Positions 59,323 through 64,000 of a stretch of DNA of 64,000 bases are shown here, one piece after another. Location: contig NZ_CP010868.1 in NCBI RefSeq assembly GCF_000875775.1, positions 186,001 through 250,000 of the forward strand, written 5' to 3'. The position numbers and the translations under genes were made by a program. Source of the DNA: Nitrosopumilus piranensis (lineage in GTDB: Archaea > Thermoproteota > Nitrososphaeria > Nitrososphaerales > Nitrosopumilaceae). How positions within the stretch are numbered: position 1 is the first letter of the stretch; every line of letters begins with the position of its first letter. Under the pieces are notes generated by a model. It saw nothing but the letters and a program-made list of their open reading frames with translations. It did not search any database and was not told the origin of the DNA.

Positions 59323-60312
59323 GTGAAGTTAGCTGTATCGTTACTAACACTACTCATAGCTTTCTCAGGATATCTTTTCAATGAATCATTTGCAGAAATT
59401 TCTGAAAATCAACCCTTTCTTTTAGAGGGTTCTGGCTTTGCTGTAACTGAAGAACAAATTAAACTTACAGAAATTGATCTAGGATTGTCCACTCAAATGC
59501 AACGTGGAAGCTCAATCAACTTTGTAATCGATGATGGATTTGTTACACTTAATGATGAGGAATTTATAATCACAGAATTAGAAGGAAAATTTTTGCGCGA
59601 AGGCCGTTATATTAGAATTAATGGAAACATAGAAAGCTCTACTGGATTTGATACTACAATAAGCTTCTTTGGAAGATTGGTTGCAGAAAGTAAAGACGCA
59701 GCAGTTTATGGTTTTACTGGTAGAATTACAACACCTGATGAAACTCACAAGATAATTTATACTACAAAACTTTCTTCATTATCTAAAATTGATGTAGTAA
59801 AAACACCTGAGGAATCAAAAGAAATTACAATTCGTATTATCAAAGGAGCCTCTTTACAAGGTGGTTCTGATAGTTATATTGGATTATCTACTACCGGTTC
59901 AAATGCACAACGATTAGGGTATTTTTCATCTGAAAGAATATCAATTGGACCTGATACAACAATTAAAATTGTAAATGATGATGTAGTACCTCATAGTTTA
60001 GTTAGTGGTATTATAGTAGGCTCAGAAAGAAATCTTAATAACGGAAATATTTGTCGAGATGTTGATACATCTCTCGCTAAAGGATTTAGTACTTTTGGCG
60101 AACGTTCAGAAGTTTACAATTGTGATTTTGTTGTTGATGAACGAGTAGATACTGGTATGATCGCACCAGGAAAATCAGTCAACATAACATTTAGTGAAAC
60201 AGGATTCTATAGATTAATTGATCCAGATTATGGTTGGATGAGAATTATAGCATATGTATTTCCCGATTCAGATAATTTACTTCTTAGACAAGGTCAGAAT
60301 CTAGGAAATTAG
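59323..60312 (+). CDS. secreted protein with degenerate cupredoxin-like C-terminus
   Basis: 329 residues from a GTG. A signal peptide (about 1-24) ends near SFA. The first 160 residues are a beta-rich domain of unknown type. The C-terminal part from about 165 is cupredoxin-like: IKIVNDDVVPHSLVSG and then DTGMIAPGKSVNITFSETGFYRLIDPDYGWMRIIAYV. The histidine after VP is kept, but the Cys and His of the FCTxHPWM motif are replaced (YRLIDPDYGWM). Type 1 copper binding therefore looks lost. Two other cysteines (NICRD, YNCDF) may pair. The start is fixed by a TATA box 26.5 nt before it. Confidence 0.7.
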   Translation: MKLAVSLLTLLIAFSGYLFNESFAEISENQPFLLEGSGFAVTEEQIKLTEIDLGLSTQMQRGSSINFVIDDGFVTLNDEEFIITELEGKFLREGRYIRINGNIESSTGFDTTISFFGRLVAESKDAAVYGFTGRITTPDETHKIIYTTKLSSLSKIDVVKTPEESKEITIRIIKGASLQGGSDSYIGLSTTGSNAQRLGYFSSERISIGPDTTIKIVNDDVVPHSLVSGIIVGSERNLNNGNICRDVDTSLAKGFSTFGERSEVYNCDFVVDERVDTGMIAPGKSVNITFSETGFYRLIDPDYGWMRIIAYVFPDSDNLLLRQGQNLGN

Positions 60313-61025
60313 TTTTCCCATTGCCATCTATAATTAATGTATGAATCTAGACTTGTTTGATTAAATACCATTACTGACAAATCCGAAAATTCTTTTCCTT
60401 CTAAATCTTTTACAGTCCCCTCAAAATTAGTTTCGTTTTCGGTGGTTATGGCTTCAAAAACATGGACCTTTATTTTTGCAGTATCAAAGCCATTTTCACG
60501 AAGGTAGACTGCAATTTCTGAAGGCATGAAATGTTTGTCTGGTTGTTTTGGCCAAGGCCTTGGAACTAAAACAACACTAAATCCATCAATCAATGCCTTT
60601 TGCAGCTCTAGTTTTTTATCTTCAATTGGGGTTGTTACATGCATTGTAATTACTTTGGATTTATCAAGTGGTACTTGTGCCCTTGATGCTGCTACTTGGA
60701 TTGAACTGATTCCTGGAACAATCTCCACCTTACCAAAAATTTCAATCAATCTATCAACAACTTCAGATTCTGAAAAATTTACGTCACCAGTAAATGGTAT
60801 TACCAAAGTTTTACCTCCTAATTTTGGAAGAATATTTTGATATGATTTTTCCTGATCACTCATAGTAATTTCATGAACCTCTTTGCCTTGAAGAAGATGC
60901 TCAATTGTTTTTAGGGTATATTTGTAACCAATTACAATGTCACATTTTTGAATAATCTCTTTGACAATTTCAGTTACATATTTCGGTGAGCCTGGGCCTA
61001 CACCTAAAGCGAAAACTTTTCCCAA
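60309..61025 (-). CDS. cbiE: precorrin-6Y C5,15-methyltransferase, CbiE part
   Basis: 238 residues of the tetrapyrrole-methylase fold. FALGVGPGSPKYVT is the N-terminal SAM loop and VEIVPGISSIQVAASRAQVPL the typical later segment. The enzyme methylates C5 of the corrin ring; the CbiT part is not fused. The 3' end overlaps the convergent cupredoxin gene by 4 bp, and a PH-like gene lies 2 nt upstream on the same strand. It is the second cobalamin gene of the window after cbiH. Confidence 0.82.
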   Translation of the reverse strand: MGKVFALGVGPGSPKYVTEIVKEIIQKCDIVIGYKYTLKTIEHLLQGKEVHEITMSDQEKSYQNILPKLGGKTLVIPFTGDVNFSESEVVDRLIEIFGKVEIVPGISSIQVAASRAQVPLDKSKVITMHVTTPIEDKKLELQKALIDGFSVVLVPRPWPKQPDKHFMPSEIAVYLRENGFDTAKIKVHVFEAITTENETNFEGTVKDLEGKEFSDLSVMVFNQTSLDSYINYRWQWEN

Positions 61026-61027
61026 TT

Positions 61028-61519
61028 TTACTTTGTAAACTTCTGCCTGTCTTTAATATATTGCACAAATGGTGCCCAGTCTACCTTCATGTATTTTGTA
61101 GGCTCTTTTGCAGGATATTTTACCCAATCTTGTGCAATTGAATACTGAAATTTTTCTTTTTTCCCATTTTTTTCATATTCTAACTGTAAAACACTACCCC
61201 AAGTTTTTTCCTCAAAACTAATACTGGAAATATCATCGAACACTAACTCTACATTTCTTTCGTCCTCTACATCATTCATCAACTCTTCTTCATCATATCC
61301 ATCATGACGAATCATTGTATTTTTTGATTTGATAAAATTGATTACTTGTCTTTGAGTAATTGCCTTCCACCATTTCATCTTAGCTTCAGTTTTATGAATA
61401 AACATTAGATGTCTATCCGTTAGAACTAACATCCCTTCTTTGCCCCCAACCGAGAAAAATTTCCTTGATTCTCTCCACACTGAGACAATATGTGCCTGAA
61501 TCTTTTCATCAGGTTGCAT
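61028..61519 (-). CDS. PH-domain-like hypothetical protein
   Basis: 163 residues. The pattern GGKEGMLVLTDRHLMFIHK and then WKAITQRQVINFIKSKN and DDISSISFEEKTWGSVLQLEYEKNGKKEKFQYSI looks like a bacterial PH/GRAM-type barrel. The C-terminus is basic. Such domains bind proteins or membranes. Co-transcribed with cbiE by 2-nt gap, without an evident functional link. Confidence 0.6.
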   Translation of the reverse strand: MQPDEKIQAHIVSVWRESRKFFSVGGKEGMLVLTDRHLMFIHKTEAKMKWWKAITQRQVINFIKSKNTMIRHDGYDEEELMNDVEDERNVELVFDDISSISFEEKTWGSVLQLEYEKNGKKEKFQYSIAQDWVKYPAKEPTKYMKVDWAPFVQYIKDRQKFTK

Positions 61520-61563
61520 ATCGTCTAATCTATCTGACTTTGTTAAAAACTAATACAATTGGC

Positions 61564-61569
61564 TTTTAA
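61564..61569 (+). promoter_or_regulatory. TATA box for the secreted cyclophilin gene
   Basis: TTTTAA is centred 26.5 nt before the TTG at 61593, supporting that start. Confidence 0.55.
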
Positions 61570-61592
61570 GTAAGGCACCTAGACAAAAAATA

Positions 61593-63125
61593 TTGAATAA
61601 GATATTTCTTACAATAACTATTTCATTATTTTTTATTGGATTTGGAACTCAAGGTTGGGCTCAAATCGAACTTAATCATATACAAATAATGGATCCAGTA
61701 GTAGTTATTGAAACTGAACTTGGAAAAATTGTAATAGGATTTTTCCCAAACGATGCTCCGAATCATGTACAAAATTTCATTAAATTAGCTCAAGGAGGAT
61801 TTTATGACAATACACTTTTTCATAGAATAATTCCAGGATTTATGATTCAAGGTGGTGATCCAAATACTATTGATGGTGATCCAAGTACATGGGGAACTGG
61901 CGGTCCAGAAGAAAGATTGGATGCTGAATTTAACACAATAAAACATAATCGTGGAATTGTTTCTATGGCAAGATCTGCTGATCCAAATAGTGGAGGCTCA
62001 CAGTTTTTTATAGTTCATCAAGATTCTAATTTTCTTGATGAACAATATAGTGTATTTGGAAGAATTGTAACTGAGGAAAGCTTTGAAACACTTGATAAAA
62101 TTGCATCTGTTCCTACTGGGGATAAAGACATTCCTCTAAATCCAGAACAAGTTAGAATTACCAAAGTTTCAGTTGTGCCACGTTCTGAAATTCCTGATAT
62201 ACTTGAATTAACAGAGCCTGAGCGAATACAAACTAGTGTTTTACCACCTACTGGAAACCAACAATTTGAAAGTGAAGAGTATGATATTACGTTTAATATG
62301 CCTGAAGGCTGGCTCTTACAACAACCAGAAAAAACACAAGAAAACTCACCTGATTTTGTTGCAGTAGGGCCTAAAATTGGAGAAATGAACCCTGTCTTTT
62401 CTCTTACAATTATCCCTACTAATCAAAAAAGTATGGATGATCTAATTTCTGAAAAAATTGAACAATTAACCCAAGTTATTGAAACGGGACAATTGAATCT
62501 AATCTCAAAGGAACAAACTACAATTAATGGAAATGATGCATATGTAATTAATGCAGAAGGGATCTTTTCTGCTAACAATCAAACTTACAATGTAAAATTT
62601 AAGGAAGTGATGATTTATGATTCAGATGATTATTACACTTTTTCATATAGTAATGGAATAGATGATTTTGATTCTCAACTTGAAAGATTTGATGAAACAA
62701 TAAATTCTTTTAAAAAATTATCTGAGGAATCCCCAACTAATGGATCTGATGAAAATGGTGGGTGTCTAATTGCAACTGCTACATTTGGTTCTGAAATGGC
62801 GCCACAGGTTCAAAAACTAAGAGAACTTAGAGATAACACTATTCTTGCAACAGAGTCAGGAACTACATTTATGAGTGGATTTAACCAACTGTACTATTCA
62901 TTTTCTCCTATGATATCTGATTTAGAGCGTGAATCCCCACTATTCAAAGAAATTGTAAAATTATCAATCACTCCGATGTTGTCTACTCTTTCACTACTAA
63001 ATTATGTTGAAATTAATTCTGAACAAGAAATGATCTCTTATGGTGTAAGCATTATTCTAATGAATATTGGAATGTATTTTGCTGCACCTGCAATAATCAT
63101 CTATAAAATTAGAAAATTAAACTAA
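61593..63125 (+). CDS. secreted cyclophilin fused to a PsbP-like domain and CFI-box-type tail
   Basis: 510 residues from TTG. A signal peptide (about 1-24) ends near GWAQ. A cyclophilin domain spans about 35-200, with FHRIIPGFMIQGGDP and GSQFFIVHQD as catalytic and binding segments. A PsbP/MOG1-like domain follows (about 225-385: FNMPEGWLLQQPEKT...VIYDSDDYYTFSYS-like). Then comes the CLIATATFGSEMAPQVQKLRELRDNTI block of CFI-box tails, and one last transmembrane helix (IILMNIGMYFAAPAIIIYKI). It should fold proteins outside the membrane. The tail type is common in thaumarchaea. Confidence 0.82.
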   Translation: MNKIFLTITISLFFIGFGTQGWAQIELNHIQIMDPVVVIETELGKIVIGFFPNDAPNHVQNFIKLAQGGFYDNTLFHRIIPGFMIQGGDPNTIDGDPSTWGTGGPEERLDAEFNTIKHNRGIVSMARSADPNSGGSQFFIVHQDSNFLDEQYSVFGRIVTEESFETLDKIASVPTGDKDIPLNPEQVRITKVSVVPRSEIPDILELTEPERIQTSVLPPTGNQQFESEEYDITFNMPEGWLLQQPEKTQENSPDFVAVGPKIGEMNPVFSLTIIPTNQKSMDDLISEKIEQLTQVIETGQLNLISKEQTTINGNDAYVINAEGIFSANNQTYNVKFKEVMIYDSDDYYTFSYSNGIDDFDSQLERFDETINSFKKLSEESPTNGSDENGGCLIATATFGSEMAPQVQKLRELRDNTILATESGTTFMSGFNQLYYSFSPMISDLERESPLFKEIVKLSITPMLSTLSLLNYVEINSEQEMISYGVSIILMNIGMYFAAPAIIIYKIRKLN

Positions 63126-64000
63126 CTACCAAACATCATCGACTTCATCAAGTACTTTGTATTCTTTTTCTGGCTCACGTCTCATGAATTTTAGTCTAGA
63201 AATATCTCTATCAAAAATTGCATCAGCTGTCCAGTCTAAAAATACTCTAAATCGTTTATCCCATGTTGGAATTTTGGAGAGGTAAATGTTTCTCCAAAGG
63301 AACCATGCAAAGATACCGTGAATATTCATCCCTAAAAATGATGCAATACCTGTTCTCTTTCCAATAATTGCCATCTGGCCTTTTGATTTATACAAGAATT
63401 CTGTTTTTTCCTTATTTCTTATCAGGGCATAAAGATTTTTTGCTGCAATCTTTGCCTGAGCTTCTGCAATTTGTGCAGTTGGTGCAAATGGTCTTTGAGT
63501 GTTAGGGTCCATAAATAATGCACAATCCCCAATTGCAAAAACACCTGGAAAATCATTTACTTCCAAATTCTTATCAATGATAATTTTTCCTTTGTCTGTT
63601 TTGAATAATGATCTTTTGATAGTATTAACCGGTGTAACACCTGCAGTCCATATTACAGTCTTTGATTGAATTGAACTTACGATCGAATCATCTACTGCAT
63701 CTTTATCAACATCTAACCTCTTTATCATGACTTCATCACCATTAAAACTAGTAACAGCTGTTTGCAACTTTATTTCAATTCCATGTTCTGTTAGTTTTTC
63801 TTGTGCAAATTTTGCAAGGCTTTCAGAAAAACCAGGTAAAATGTTTGGTAATGCCTCTAACACAACAACTCGAATATCTTCTTTTTTGATATTTGGGTAA
63901 TATTTTCTAACATCTAACAAAAGATCCATTATTTCTCCTGCTGTCTCTATCCCTGCAAACCCCCCTCCAACAACAACAAATGTTAGAAGACTATGTTTTA
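63126..64000 (-). CDS. NDH-2-type FAD/NAD(P)-dependent oxidoreductase (partial)
   Basis: The frame is open across the right edge; its 5' part lies outside the window. At the edge it reads VVVGGGFAGIETAGEI, the GxGxxGxE motif of the second (NADH-binding) Rossmann unit. Then come FAIGDCALFMDP near the FAD site and FLWRNIYLSKIPTWDKRFRVFLDW, the membrane-facing C-terminus of type II NADH dehydrogenases. It oxidises NAD(P)H with a quinone. An ATG at 63929 is internal, not the start. Its stop lies next to that of the convergent cyclophilin gene. Confidence 0.85.
   Translation of the reverse strand, partial: KHSLLTFVVVGGGFAGIETAGEIMDLLLDVRKYYPNIKKEDIRVVVLEALPNILPGFSESLAKFAQEKLTEHGIEIKLQTAVTSFNGDEVMIKRLDVDKDAVDDSIVSSIQSKTVIWTAGVTPVNTIKRSLFKTDKGKIIIDKNLEVNDFPGVFAIGDCALFMDPNTQRPFAPTAQIAEAQAKIAAKNLYALIRNKEKTEFLYKSKGQMAIIGKRTGIASFLGMNIHGIFAWFLWRNIYLSKIPTWDKRFRVFLDWTADAIFDRDISRLKFMRREPEKEYKVLDEVDDVW

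Noticed and set aside
1-64000. rRNA genes, insertion sequences, prophage, CRISPR-Cas
   Set aside because: No transposase, integrase, Cas or rRNA sequence was recognised; only one tRNA was found.

Overview
The window is about 64 kb of AT-rich archaeal chromosome. The gene set points to an ammonia-oxidizing thaumarchaeon of the marine Nitrosopumilus/Nitrosarchaeum type. Evidence: both subunits of family D DNA polymerase, PCNA, GINS, Orc1/Cdc6, RpoL, TFS, thermosome, geranylgeranylglyceryl phosphate synthase, archaeal TyrRS and CCA enzyme, several secreted cupredoxin-like proteins, a cyclophilin with a CFI-box-type tail, and cobalamin methyltransferases. No amo or carbon-fixation genes are present, so the ammonia-oxidizer label is inferred from relatives. 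Many starts are GTG or TTG. For at least a dozen genes a TATA box is centred 25-28 nt upstream of the start codon, so most transcripts look leaderless, and this spacing was used to choose starts.

Layout. 0-6.5 kb: small secreted and zinc proteins, a PfkB kinase, a MazG-fold pyrophosphatase, and an orphan MtrA-like protein joined to a DegT aminotransferase. 6.5-17 kb: tyrS, cbiH, a duplicated-domain secreted protein, aspartate kinase, the pcn-tfs-rpoL group, two tandem 50-residue paralogues, a PTP phosphatase, a PLP enzyme, a probably frameshifted RecA/KaiC-like gene and a 2[4Fe-4S] ferredoxin behind a 20-bp tandem repeat. 17-30 kb: membrane cupredoxin, sensor adenylate cyclase, odd J-domain protein, UspA, CBS-VIT1-permease group, glutamine synthetase 1, KamA-family radical SAM, large MscS channel. 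30-38.5 kb: two compact operons, prs-trmG10-rnz-sir2 and thpR-cca-kinase, the second ending against tRNA-Pro. 38.5-51 kb: SQR-like flavoprotein plus SDR, AN1 zinc finger, GINS, glutamine synthetase 2, thermosome, glyA, polD large subunit with GGGP synthase.

51-56 kb is the replication-origin region. A membrane-anchored winged-helix protein, an AbrB-type regulator and another small putative HTH protein lie beside a roughly 480-bp non-coding segment. That segment has two exact 23-bp copies of an ORB-like element, an inverted partial copy, A/T-rich tracts and five GTTAAC palindromes. orc1/cdc6 follows at once and then, convergently, the polD small subunit. 56-59 kb is a patch of unrecognised membrane proteins. 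59-64 kb holds a degenerate cupredoxin, cbiE, a PH-like protein, a secreted cyclophilin fusion and the 3' part of an NDH-2-type oxidoreductase cut by the window edge.

No CRISPR array, rRNA, insertion sequence or prophage was seen. The most rewarding items for follow-up are the origin and its repeats, the tandem micro-paralogues, the orphan MtrA-like protein, the ferredoxin tandem repeat and the frameshifted KaiC-like gene.
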